Below are positions 39,509 to 45,742 of a stretch of 64,000 bases of DNA, piece after piece. The stretch spans positions 2,283-66,282 of the forward strand of contig MUYB01000021.1 of NCBI GenBank assembly GCA_002015125.1, given 5' to 3'. Positions within the stretch are counted from its first letter, which is position 1. The number at the start of each line of letters is the position of its first letter. The notes under the pieces are model-generated. The model did no database searches, was not told where the DNA came from, and was given only the letters and a program-made list of their open reading frames with translations. A program made the translations under genes and the position numbers. This DNA comes from [Haemophilus] felis. Lineage in GTDB: Bacteria; Pseudomonadota; Gammaproteobacteria; Enterobacterales; Pasteurellaceae.

Positions 39509-40597
39509 CTAATAAACGGTTATCGCTGACAAGGTTGCCTCTAAGGCGACTGGATGCACTTCAAAATCCCAGTAAAAGGATGAGGTCGCCTTGCTTCCTT
39601 TGCCGACAAAATTAATGCGGTTTTTGTCGTCAGGAATAATCTCTTTGGGGATAAGCAAAATATGGTAATTGCCGCCTTCGTTGTAGGGCCTGTCTCTGTC
39701 TTTCACGCAAAAGACACAGAAAAAATCAGGCAAAGGGGCGGCATCGTATTTTCTAACAAAAAAAGTGTAACTCTTGCATCTCGCTCGTTCTGACATTAGC
39801 GAGCTTTTAACGTCCACGGTTTTGCCGTTAACGATAAAATCAAAAATAGGGTTATTCATTTGATATTGCATGTTCATATCAAGTGCATCTGGCACAAGGC
39901 GGCGAAATTCTTCTTCTGCCCAGTCGCCTTGTTTGCCACCGACTGCACGGTTTTTATAACTTACCCAGTTTGGCGAAAGACCTAAATTTTTAATGGTTTG
40001 CGCACAAATCCAAACGGTTAACCTTGTTTCTTCTTGTATCGCTTTTAAATTGCCGTTGTATTTGTAATAGGCGTCTAGTACACGATATTCGGTGGTTTCG
40101 TTTTGCGAAATAAAACTGTGTGCTTTTAACGTCAGATACACTTTACCTGCAGGTAACCCAAGTTCTTGTGCAAGGACTTTCACATCTGCATAATTTTTGT
40201 AGCGCTCTTTTGCTATTTTTAGCAATCGAACTTCTTTTTCGGCGTCATCGATAAAGCTCGTTTTACTCATCCTCTCCCTCTGTTTTGCTTGCTGTGGATT
40301 TATTGGTTCAATTTCAGGTTTGTTGAATGCGATAACTTCGCAATGTTCTGCCTGTTCATCAAAAATCGGTAATACCTTTCCTTTTGTTGTGATGAAGTTG
40401 TGCCGTTCAATACGTTTGTTTAATTGTCGTACCGCATTGGCTTTGGCGTATTGTGGGTGGATGTCAAAATCGGGCTCTCTGACATCATCTATAAACACCT
40501 CGCTACACCAATAGCCATTTTTTTGTTGAATAAGGCGGTAAATCACTGTGCCTGTATATTTGACCTTTAGTCGCTTATTTCGTCTAAATTCTGTCAA
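39509..40597 (-). CDS. Putative PD-(D/E)XK nuclease with HTH-like middle
   Basis: 362 residues if translation starts at TTG 40597, which overlaps the preceding stop (TTGA) and has AAGGGGGC upstream. The middle (about 110-220) has repeated helical DNA-binding-like segments (ADVKVLAQELGLPAGKVYLTL). The C-terminus has IFDFIVNGKTVDVKSS, a D-x8-DVK motif of PD-(D/E)XK nucleases. An alternative start at ATG 40270, also with a purine-rich site, would give 253 residues. The nuclease call is from motif only. Confidence 0.55.
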   Translation of the reverse strand: MTEFRRNKRLKVKYTGTVIYRLIQQKNGYWCSEVFIDDVREPDFDIHPQYAKANAVRQLNKRIERHNFITTKGKVLPIFDEQAEHCEVIAFNKPEIEPINPQQAKQRERMSKTSFIDDAEKEVRLLKIAKERYKNYADVKVLAQELGLPAGKVYLTLKAHSFISQNETTEYRVLDAYYKYNGNLKAIQEETRLTVWICAQTIKNLGLSPNWVSYKNRAVGGKQGDWAEEEFRRLVPDALDMNMQYQMNNPIFDFIVNGKTVDVKSSLMSERARCKSYTFFVRKYDAAPLPDFFCVFCVKDRDRPYNEGGNYHILLIPKEIIPDDKNRINFVGKGSKATSSFYWDFEVHPVALEATLSAITVY

Positions 40598-40938
40598 TGC
40601 TTGCCCCCTTGTAAAAGTGCGGTAGCTTTTTCTAAATATTGGCTTTGCTCTTCGGTTAAGTTGGGTGGAATGTCGCCGTAGGTTTGCTTCCAGTCGGCTT
40701 TCGCTTGGCGTTCCATTTCGGCGATTTCCGCTGGGGTGAAGCCTTGGGCGAGGTAATGCTCTATATAGGTTTGTGCGTAGGCTGGGCGACATTGCACGAG
40801 CAAGATAAGCGCTAGCGCCACCGCACCTAAAAAGGCGATGATTTTTAAGCAGTCTTTTATGCTTAAAGCGCGAGTGCGTGAGTTGCGTTTTTCAGGGTAC
40901 ACTTCGTAATCTAATGGGATTTTAATTTCAGGTTTCAT
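40594..40938 (-). CDS. Small membrane-anchored hypothetical protein
   Basis: 114 residues from ATG 40938 (AAGGAG, spacing 6). One hydrophobic segment (IIAFLGAVALALILLVQC) at about 38-55, then a soluble tail with YLAQGFTPAEIAEMERQ. Its stop overlaps the TTG of the next gene. Function unknown. Confidence 0.6.
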   Translation of the reverse strand: MKPEIKIPLDYEVYPEKRNSRTRALSIKDCLKIIAFLGAVALALILLVQCRPAYAQTYIEHYLAQGFTPAEIAEMERQAKADWKQTYGDIPPNLTEEQSQYLEKATALLQGGKH

Positions 40939-41027
40939 GATTGGCTCCTTAAAGGCGGTTTTTTTAGCCACGACCGCAAACGTGGTATCCTATGGTTTCC
41001 TTTCAACTAAACACATAGGAGAAAACT

Positions 41028-41270
41028 ATGTCTAACAATGAAAAAGTCGTTTTTCCAATTAACGTTGATTCGCCTCTTGAGGTTTTTTTAAACCAAAATA
41101 CAGGGGAATTGGTTGTTGAATGTCCCCATTTGGGTTTTGGGGAAGGGCGCTTTTTTCGGTTGATATTTGAACCGACGGCAACACTAGAAATAATGTCTTC
41201 AATCCTTGCTCTCGAAAAAGAGTTCGGTGAGTTAATACAAGAGAAAGCCAAGCAACGTGTCGTGCAATAA
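41028..41270 (+). CDS. Hypothetical phage protein
   Basis: 80 residues with AGGAG upstream. Beta-rich N-terminus (PLEVFLNQNTGELVVECP) and helical C-terminus. Reads opposite to the leftward operon; opposing frames on the other strand lack ribosome-binding sites. Closed by an uptake-word hairpin at 41328. Confidence 0.55.
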   Translation: MSNNEKVVFPINVDSPLEVFLNQNTGELVVECPHLGFGEGRFFRLIFEPTATLEIMSSILALEKEFGELIQEKAKQRVVQ

Positions 41271-41327
41271 GGTTCATCTTCCGCTCCTTTTTTAATCAAA
41301 AGTCTGAATTTAGGTTGAGCAAAACCG

Positions 41328-41360
41328 CCGCACGTTTTGGGGGAAGTGCGGTCAGTTTTA
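41328..41360. terminator. Uptake-word hairpin
   Basis: CCGCAC (41328-41333) pairs with GTGCGG (41346-41351), which is part of AAGTGCGGT at 41344. T-rich flanks on both strands; sits between convergent genes. Confidence 0.6.
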
Positions 41361-41367
41361 CGTGGGT

Positions 41368-41994
41368 TTAGAAATTCGGTTTGTTTAGGTGTCGGTTGAC
41401 CCTTGTCCAGCTAATATCCTGATTGTGCTTAAACGGTTCAATCATTCGTTTTATGCATTTTAGGCAGGCGTTGTAGTGGTTTTTGTACTCGTAGTGGTGG
41501 CTGTACACCATTGCGGAGTAGCGTGAGCCAATCGCCTCTAGGGGCTTGAGTAAGTCGCCTAGCAAGTCGTTCATTTGTTTGTGGGAGAATAGTAGCCAAG
41601 CGAGTTGATTGATTTCGTGTTCTGTTAGCTCAACGGTGTAGCGTTTTTCAGGTTTTGGCAGTTCCAGTTGTTTGGGTTGGTGGGTTTCTCTATCAAGAAT
41701 ATCTAGCACCCAACGGCGGAAGTCTTTGGCGACTTTGGTGTGGCTGAGCATTCCGATTAGGTGGCAACCACGCAAAGAGAAGATCCGCACTTTTTGCATT
41801 CCGCCTGCGGTCTGCATATCAATTAGGGCGGTCATACAAGGGGTAAATTCGTCTGCGTGGGCGTTGTAGAGTCGAATAACGCCATTTGTTTCTTTATAAC
41901 CTAATGCTTTTGCAATATCGGTAACGGATAACCAAGTTTGATTATTTTGATTGATAACCGAAAGAGTAGTGTTTTGGAAAGTTAGTGTAGTCAT
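41368..41994 (-). CDS. BRO-N antirepressor-like protein (cassette 4 cargo)
   Basis: 208 residues from ATG 41994 with AAGGA upstream. N-terminal BRO-N domain: TWLSVTDIAKALGYK, then IFSLRGCHLIGMLSHTKVAK and FRRWVLDILDRE. The C-terminal domain with ELTEHEINQLAWLLFSH differs from the cassette 1 protein. Probable antirepressor. Confidence 0.82.
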   Translation of the reverse strand: MTTLTFQNTTLSVINQNNQTWLSVTDIAKALGYKETNGVIRLYNAHADEFTPCMTALIDMQTAGGMQKVRIFSLRGCHLIGMLSHTKVAKDFRRWVLDILDRETHQPKQLELPKPEKRYTVELTEHEINQLAWLLFSHKQMNDLLGDLLKPLEAIGSRYSAMVYSHHYEYKNHYNACLKCIKRMIEPFKHNQDISWTRVNRHLNKPNF

Positions 41995-42325
41995 TTTGAC
42001 GATCCTTAAGTTCAAAGTTTTAAAACTCATCACTAGCAACGCCAATTACTGGTGATGAACTGATCAAGGTTGGCGTACCGTTGAACTTTAAGGTAAAGAC
42101 GGCGATCTTTCGATCCCTTAACCAGTTCATCATTGACTACTTTTAAAGGGTATGATGATTTGTAATACCCTTTTGAAAGGTTTGATTTAACTAGATTTCA
42201 GCTATAAAAAAAATCGCTTTGGGCGACTATCTTTTCACTGCCCTTAAAATTCAATTCAGGAACGCCAATTCCCGACTTTCTGCTGAAAGTGGGGGTAGTC
42301 TAATCTGAATTGGCGGCGGTGTCAA
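41995..42325 (-). promoter_or_regulatory. Cassette 4 cargo promoter and long leader
   Basis: Minus strand: -35 TTGACA (42320-42325), 17-bp spacer, -10 TAGACT (42297-42302), then the shared hairpin ACTTTC/GAAAGT (42275-42290). Here the leader is extended by about 230 bases and includes TCGC/GCGA followed by eight T (near 42208-42230) and ACGCCAA/TTGGCGT inverted repeats nearer the gene. No coding frame seen in it. Confidence 0.65.
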
Positions 42326-42411
42326 ATAAAAAATAAATAGGAAACCTAAAAAATAAGTTGATTATTAAAATAGGTTAATCTATAATGAACTTGTTTTTAG
42401 CAAGGGGCTAA

Positions 42412-42567
42412 AAAACAAGAAGCCGCCCTTGTTGAGAGCGGCAAACCTGAAGAGGTGATATGATGAAACCTGTACTAATCATCATAATCCTGTTAGTCGG
42501 ATTGTTAGTAAGTTGTCCAGCTTACTAGACTAACTCAAGGGGGGATATGTGGAAGTGTCCCCCTGCG
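42412..42567 (-). ncRNA. Sib-like antisense RNA C (antitoxin candidate)
   Basis: -35 TTGCTT (42597-42602), 17 bp, -10 TATAGT (42574-42579) on the minus strand. Terminator stem GCCGC/GCGGC (42422-42442) followed by TTCTTGTTTTT. Confidence 0.62.
42460..42528 (+). CDS. Ibs-like type I toxin peptide C
   Basis: 22 residues starting MMKP as E. coli Ibs peptides start MM-K/R, then an I/L/V core and the ending LLVSCPAY. Two ATGs in tandem; the second (42463) is 7 bases from AGAGG. Strong promoter TTGATT (42358) - 17 bp - TATAAT (42381). TGAAG at the ribosome-binding site can pair with CTTCA at 42569-42573. Downstream hairpin AGGGGG/CCCCCT (42538-42564) replaces the CCTAGCG stem of the other copies. 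Confidence 0.75.
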   Translation: MMKPVLIIIILLVGLLVSCPAY

Positions 42568-42616
42568 ACTTCAACTATACAACTTCAGTTTTAAAAAAGC
42601 AACAAGGAATTTTATT

Positions 42617-42826
42617 ATGGCTCGTGGTCGTCCTAAATCAGGCTTAACATTACAAGAAATTCAAAAACGCTCCGATGAAAAGCGAGGCGTGAAGATTAAA
42701 GCCTTTAAATTACCCGTTGCGGTGATTGCCGACATTGAGCAACTTAGCCAAGAACTCTGCATTCCGCAAAATCAGTTGATTATTCAAGCAGTTGAGCTGT
42801 TTGGACAATCTCAAAAAGGGGCGTAA
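42617..42826 (+). CDS. Ribbon-helix-helix-type protein C
   Basis: 69 residues, the most diverged copy: MARGRPKSGLTLQEIQKRSD, then VKIKAFKLPVAVIADIEQL and IPQNQLIIQAVELFGQ. Still strand-helix-helix in layout. It sits downstream of ibs C as in the other cassettes. Confidence 0.65.
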   Translation: MARGRPKSGLTLQEIQKRSDEKRGVKIKAFKLPVAVIADIEQLSQELCIPQNQLIIQAVELFGQSQKGA

Positions 42827-42846
42827 TGCCCTTTTTTAATGGGGTT

Positions 42847-42870
42847 AATCCGAAAGGGGCGGTGTCAAAT
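42847..42870 (-). promoter_or_regulatory. Remnant of a cargo promoter
   Basis: TTGACA with the downstream CCGCCCC and CGGATTAA words of the cargo promoters survives here on the minus strand, but spacing is shortened and no cargo gene follows; RHH C occupies that place. Looks like a deletion scar of a lost cassette. Confidence 0.5.
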
Positions 42871-42955
42871 GAAAAAAAAGATATTTTATATAAAATGGTT
42901 GTTGCGAACCTAAATTGTATCTTATATAATATACTTGTTTTCGCAATAGGGCGGA

Positions 42956-43101
42956 AATAAGAAGAGCGGCTTTCACCGCTCAACTAAAATAGGAACTGGA
43001 TTATGTTAGTTAAAGTCTTAATCCTAATTATCCTGTTATTGGTAAGCGTGCCAGCTTACTAAGGATAGCGTAAGACCTAGCGGGTGCCACCGCTAGGCAG
43101 T
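42956..43101 (-). ncRNA. Sib-like antisense RNA D (antitoxin candidate)
   Basis: -35 TTGATT (43131-43136), 17 bp, -10 TAAGAT (43108-43113) on the minus strand. Terminator stem GAGCGG/CCGCTC (42964-42981) then TTCTTATTT. Confidence 0.62.
43003..43062 (+). CDS. Ibs-like type I toxin peptide D
   Basis: 19 residues, an almost unbroken L/I/V run ending LLLVSVPAY; the closest copy to E. coli IbsC in length and ending. Promoter TTGCGA (42901) - 17 bp - TATAAT (42924). The ribosome-binding stretch AGGAACTG (42991-42998) pairs exactly with CAGTTCCT (43098-43105); copy A has AGGAGCTG with CAGCTCCT, a compensatory change. Confidence 0.77.
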   Translation: MLVKVLILIILLLVSVPAY

Positions 43102-43150
43102 TCCTAAATCTTATAACTTTCCGTATTAAAAATCAACTAAGGTAACAACA

Positions 43151-43369
43151 ATGGCTCAATTATCCGAAACAACACGCAAACGTAAAATAGAACGTGCGAA
43201 TGAGTGGAATAAAATCGCCCTTGAAAATGGGGTGGCTCGCCGTATTTTGATGCAATTACCTGCTGAAGTCGCTGATGAATTTGATGCGATTGCTAAAGAG
43301 CTTGGACTTTCTCGTCCGCAGGCGATTAAGCGGTTGTGTGAGGTGTATCGTAGTCAGGCGGTTGCTTAA
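43151..43369 (+). CDS. Ribbon-helix-helix-type protein D
   Basis: 72 residues. C-terminal half is nearly identical to copy A (ADEFDAIAKELGLSRPQAIK), while the N-terminal strand RRILMQLPAEV differs. Downstream of ibs D. The sequence after its stop keeps a shortened TTGACA promoter remnant. Confidence 0.7.
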   Translation: MAQLSETTRKRKIERANEWNKIALENGVARRILMQLPAEVADEFDAIAKELGLSRPQAIKRLCEVYRSQAVA

Positions 43370-43424
43370 TCCGAGTTGGCGGTTGTCAATAAAAAAGCCC
43401 ATTGGTTGTCAACAGGCTTTTGGG

Positions 43425-44261
43425 TTATTCTTCAAGTAGTGGTTTTTCCTTGAGTTGTTCTATTGCTTTTGTTTGCACTAATGAGTTCATTTGCTGAATA
43501 GCAAGGCGATTTAGTATGGAAAGACGCTCTTCTTGAGATATGCCTTGCTGAATTAATAAGGCGTTTTGGCTCTCTAACCCAGCAAGAACCGTTAATTGTT
43601 CTACTGTTGCATAATCTCTCATATTGCCTTTTAAGGCAGGATTTTCATCACGCCATTGTTTCGCAGTTTGCCCAAATAAGGCTTGATTTAATATATCAGC
43701 TTCACTTGAATAAACAAATTGGTGTTGTTTGGTATTAAGTAGCCTTGGAATTAAATGGTCTTTAATTGCATCAGTATGAATGCGATAGTTCGCTTTGCTT
43801 AGAATGCGTTTTACGCTCCATTCTAATTTGCTATTTTCAGCTTCTTGTTGTTTAAGGCGTTGGAACTCTTTGATGAGATAGAGTTTAAATTCTGGACTTA
43901 ACCAAGAACCAAATTCAAGGGCAATATCTCGATGAGCGTATGTTCCGCTACCATATCGTCCTGTTTTTGCGATTAAACCGATAGCGTTCGTAGTAGACCA
44001 TTTTTTAACTGACATCACAAAACGGTTTAAACCAATGCTATTTTTAATTTGGTGTAATTCCACCAAATTAAAATTAGGGTTGTTAAGCTCTTCCCATACT
44101 TGTAGAAATTCAATCGTGTTTTTGTTTTGCAACCAGTTTTTTATCAATTGATCGCCATCACCAAATGCTTTACACATATCGGTAAGACTAATGTAATCTT
44201 CGCCATCACGATTTGTAATTCTAATTTCTGTGTTTTGTACTACGATGATGTTATCAGGCAT
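43425..44261 (-). CDS. KilA-N domain protein (cassette 5 cargo)
   Basis: 278 residues. KilA-N domain: GEDYISLTDMCKAFGDGDQL, WLQNKNTIEFLQVWE, TGRYGSGTYAHRDIALEFGSWLSPEFKLYL (split motif), typical of phage antirepressor or DNA-binding proteins. Its C-terminal part (KANYRIHTDAIKDHLIP) is common in KilA-N proteins of Pasteurellaceae phages. First coding gene after PL. Confidence 0.85.
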   Translation of the reverse strand: MPDNIIVVQNTEIRITNRDGEDYISLTDMCKAFGDGDQLIKNWLQNKNTIEFLQVWEELNNPNFNLVELHQIKNSIGLNRFVMSVKKWSTTNAIGLIAKTGRYGSGTYAHRDIALEFGSWLSPEFKLYLIKEFQRLKQQEAENSKLEWSVKRILSKANYRIHTDAIKDHLIPRLLNTKQHQFVYSSEADILNQALFGQTAKQWRDENPALKGNMRDYATVEQLTVLAGLESQNALLIQQGISQEERLSILNRLAIQQMNSLVQTKAIEQLKEKPLLEE

Positions 44262-44272
44262 TTTATTCCCCT

Positions 44273-44355
44273 TACAAAAAAAGCCACTTAATTGTGGCTT
44301 GCTGACTTTCTGCTGAAAGTGGGGGCAGTCTAATCTGAATTGGGGGCGGTGTCAA
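44273..44355 (-). promoter_or_regulatory. Cassette 5 cargo promoter with two-hairpin leader
   Basis: Nearly identical to cassette 2: minus-strand -35 TTGACA (44350-44355), 17 bp, -10 TAGACT (44327-44332), hairpins ACTTTC/GAAAGT (44305-44320) and AAGCCAC/GTGGCTT (44281-44300) plus seven T, just before the KilA-N gene. No ibs or RHH gene on its other side. Confidence 0.75.
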
Positions 44356-44362
44356 ATGAAAA

Positions 44363-44845
44363 ATTCCCCTCTCGGTGGGACGGAGTGATTAAGTCTAGAA
44401 TGCTTGATTTGCTTTATCCCCCTTCAAGCTAGGGTTTGCAGCGCTTAAGAAAGCACATTTGTCTAACATTCCCCTCGATGGCTAGCTTCATTCGGTTCTC
44501 TGTCAATGTGCTTTGTTAACCACTAAAAAACACACTCCCAATGGTGAGCGACGAGAACATTAAGTAGATTTTTTTGTTGAGAATGTGCTTTTTAGTGGGC
44601 TGATTTAAGGCTCAGCCAAACCTTGGGGCAACCTTGCTTGTGGCTCATTGTCCACGCCCAGCTTGGTCTAAATCCATTCAGCGGAGCAATAATAAACGCT
44701 TGTTTATTCAGGCTTTCACTGGCTCTATTTGAGCGGTGGGTCTTTATGGGCTTCCACACTTTGACTAACTCATCACCGACGGCACTGAATGGATTTTAGG
44801 CTAAATTGTTAAAGAACATTGCAGTTGTCTGTACTGCGTTTTGAT
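44363..44845 (-). ncRNA. Structured PL leader region, non-coding
   Basis: No credible gene in about 480 bases. Perfect inverted repeats: AAAGCACATT (44450-44459 with 44505-44514), CCACTAAAAA (44520-44529 with 44589-44598), AAATCCATTCAG (44670-44681 with 44785-44796), AATAAAC/GTTTATT (44691-44708). A boxA-like TGTTCTTTAACA (minus, 44807-44818) matches the rRNA boxA at 11 of 12 bases and lies about 30 bases after the PL start. Reads as a long antitermination-type leader. Confidence 0.5.
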
Positions 44846-44851
44846 GGGTGT

Positions 44852-44926
44852 ATTATGTACTTATTGTTCATTGTAGTCAAGAACCTTAAGTACAATAAAT
44901 TCAAAAAATAATGTACTTTTTGTTAT
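44852..44926. promoter_or_regulatory. PL promoter and OL operators
   Basis: Minus-strand -35 TTGACT (44875-44880), 17-bp spacer, -10 CATAAT (44852-44857). Three 15-bp operators of the form TGTAC-N5-GTTCA at 44856-44870, 44880-44894 (inverted) and 44912-44926 match the three at OR, so the repressor probably controls both. Confidence 0.75.
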
Positions 44927-44970
44927 GTTTTTGAAAAATAAGAGATTAATTTTTGCTTAATTGCTGAATT

Positions 44971-44986
44971 TGTGAGCAAGATCACA
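44971..44986 (+). promoter_or_regulatory. CRP-type site
   Basis: TGTGA-GCAAGA-TCACA has two perfect CRP half-sites. It lies 117 bases before the RelE-type toxin gene and 45 bases from the last OL operator. Confidence 0.5.
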
Positions 44987-45042
44987 AAAATAAGGCGAGA
45001 AAAGGGAGAATGCGGTAGAGGTAAAAAGACTTTTAGAGTTAA

Positions 45043-45064
45043 GTTGTGAATTATAGTTCACAAC
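45043..45064 (+). promoter_or_regulatory. Operator-like palindrome before the toxin-antitoxin pair
   Basis: GTTGTGAA-N6-TTCACAAC, eight-bp perfect arms, 39 bases before the toxin start; the centre contains TATAG, a plausible -10. Expected binding site of the HTH antitoxin. Confidence 0.65.
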
Positions 45065-45102
45065 AAAGTAAATTATGTTATTATTAGGCGGTTGGAGGGA
45101 AT

Positions 45103-45399
45103 ATGGTTCAGATTAAATCAACAACGATTTTCAAAAAGTGGCTTAATGAATTAAAAGATTTGCGAGCGAAAGCAAAAATTCAAACTCGAATTAAGCGTTT
45201 GCAATTTGGAAATTTTGGTGATGTAAAAGCCGTGGGAGAGGGGATTTCTGAATTACGCATTACCGAAGGAAAGGGGTATCGAGTTTATTTAAAAAATCAG
45301 CACGGTGTGATAGTGATTTTGCTTTGTGCGGGTGATAAATCCACACAAGAGAAAGACATTAAACAGGCGAAAGCCTTAGCAAGAGAGTTAGGAGTTTGA
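45103..45399 (+). CDS. RelE/ParE-superfamily toxin (Gp49-like)
   Basis: 98 residues. FKKWLNELKDLRAKAKIQTRI, LRITEGKGYRVYL and VILLCAGDKSTQEKDIKQAK are the Gp49/PF05973 landmarks (quoted in parts). Toxin-first order with the antitoxin 1 base downstream, as in HigBA-type pairs. Members are usually mRNA interferases; that activity is inferred. Confidence 0.9.
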   Translation: MVQIKSTTIFKKWLNELKDLRAKAKIQTRIKRLQFGNFGDVKAVGEGISELRITEGKGYRVYLKNQHGVIVILLCAGDKSTQEKDIKQAKALARELGV

Positions 45400-45400
45400 T

Positions 45401-45682
45401 ATGGTTGAGCTACAAGATTTTGATATGGCAGAGCATTTAAATACAGAGGAGGAAATTCAGCATTATTTGAATGAGGTGTTAAAAGAGGATAATGTGGATT
45501 TAATTCTTTCTGCTTTGGGCGATATTGCGAAAGCAAGAAATATGAGCCAGTTGGCAAAAGAAGTTGGGGTGAGCCGTGAGGGGTTATATAAAGCCCTATC
45601 AGGTAAAGGCAATCCAACCTTTTCGACTGTATTAAAGGTAATGAAAGCGTTAAATCTGACTTTAGAAGTGAAATACGCTTAA
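45401..45682 (+). CDS. HTH antitoxin of the RelE-type pair
   Basis: 93 residues with a C-terminal HTH: MSQLAKEVGVSREGLYKAL followed by GNPTFSTVLKVMKAL. This is the addiction-module antidote family found next to Gp49-like toxins. Likely neutralises the toxin and binds the palindrome at 45043. Confidence 0.9.
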   Translation: MVELQDFDMAEHLNTEEEIQHYLNEVLKEDNVDLILSALGDIAKARNMSQLAKEVGVSREGLYKALSGKGNPTFSTVLKVMKALNLTLEVKYA

Positions 45683-45742
45683 GTGCGGTGGGTTTTGGGG
45701 TGATTTTAGGGAAAGAAAAACCGCCACGGTGGGCGGGTTTGA

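Noticed and set aside
39509..40792. The full 427-codon frame of the putative nuclease
   Set aside because: Its first part overlaps most of the upstream membrane-protein gene in another frame; the TTG at 40597 fits the operon better.
41003..41299. Two minus-strand open frames opposite the gene at 41028
   Set aside because: They lack ribosome-binding sites, while the plus-strand frame has AGGAG and a sensible start.
44801..44820. A relic of an rRNA operon spacer, suggested by the boxA-like word
   Set aside because: No 16S, 23S or tRNA sequence flanks it, and it lies at the expected place in a phage early leader.
44363..45102. A protein gene in the long gap after the KilA-N gene
   Set aside because: No frame in either direction has both a ribosome-binding site and credible length; inverted repeats and regulatory sites account for the stretch better.
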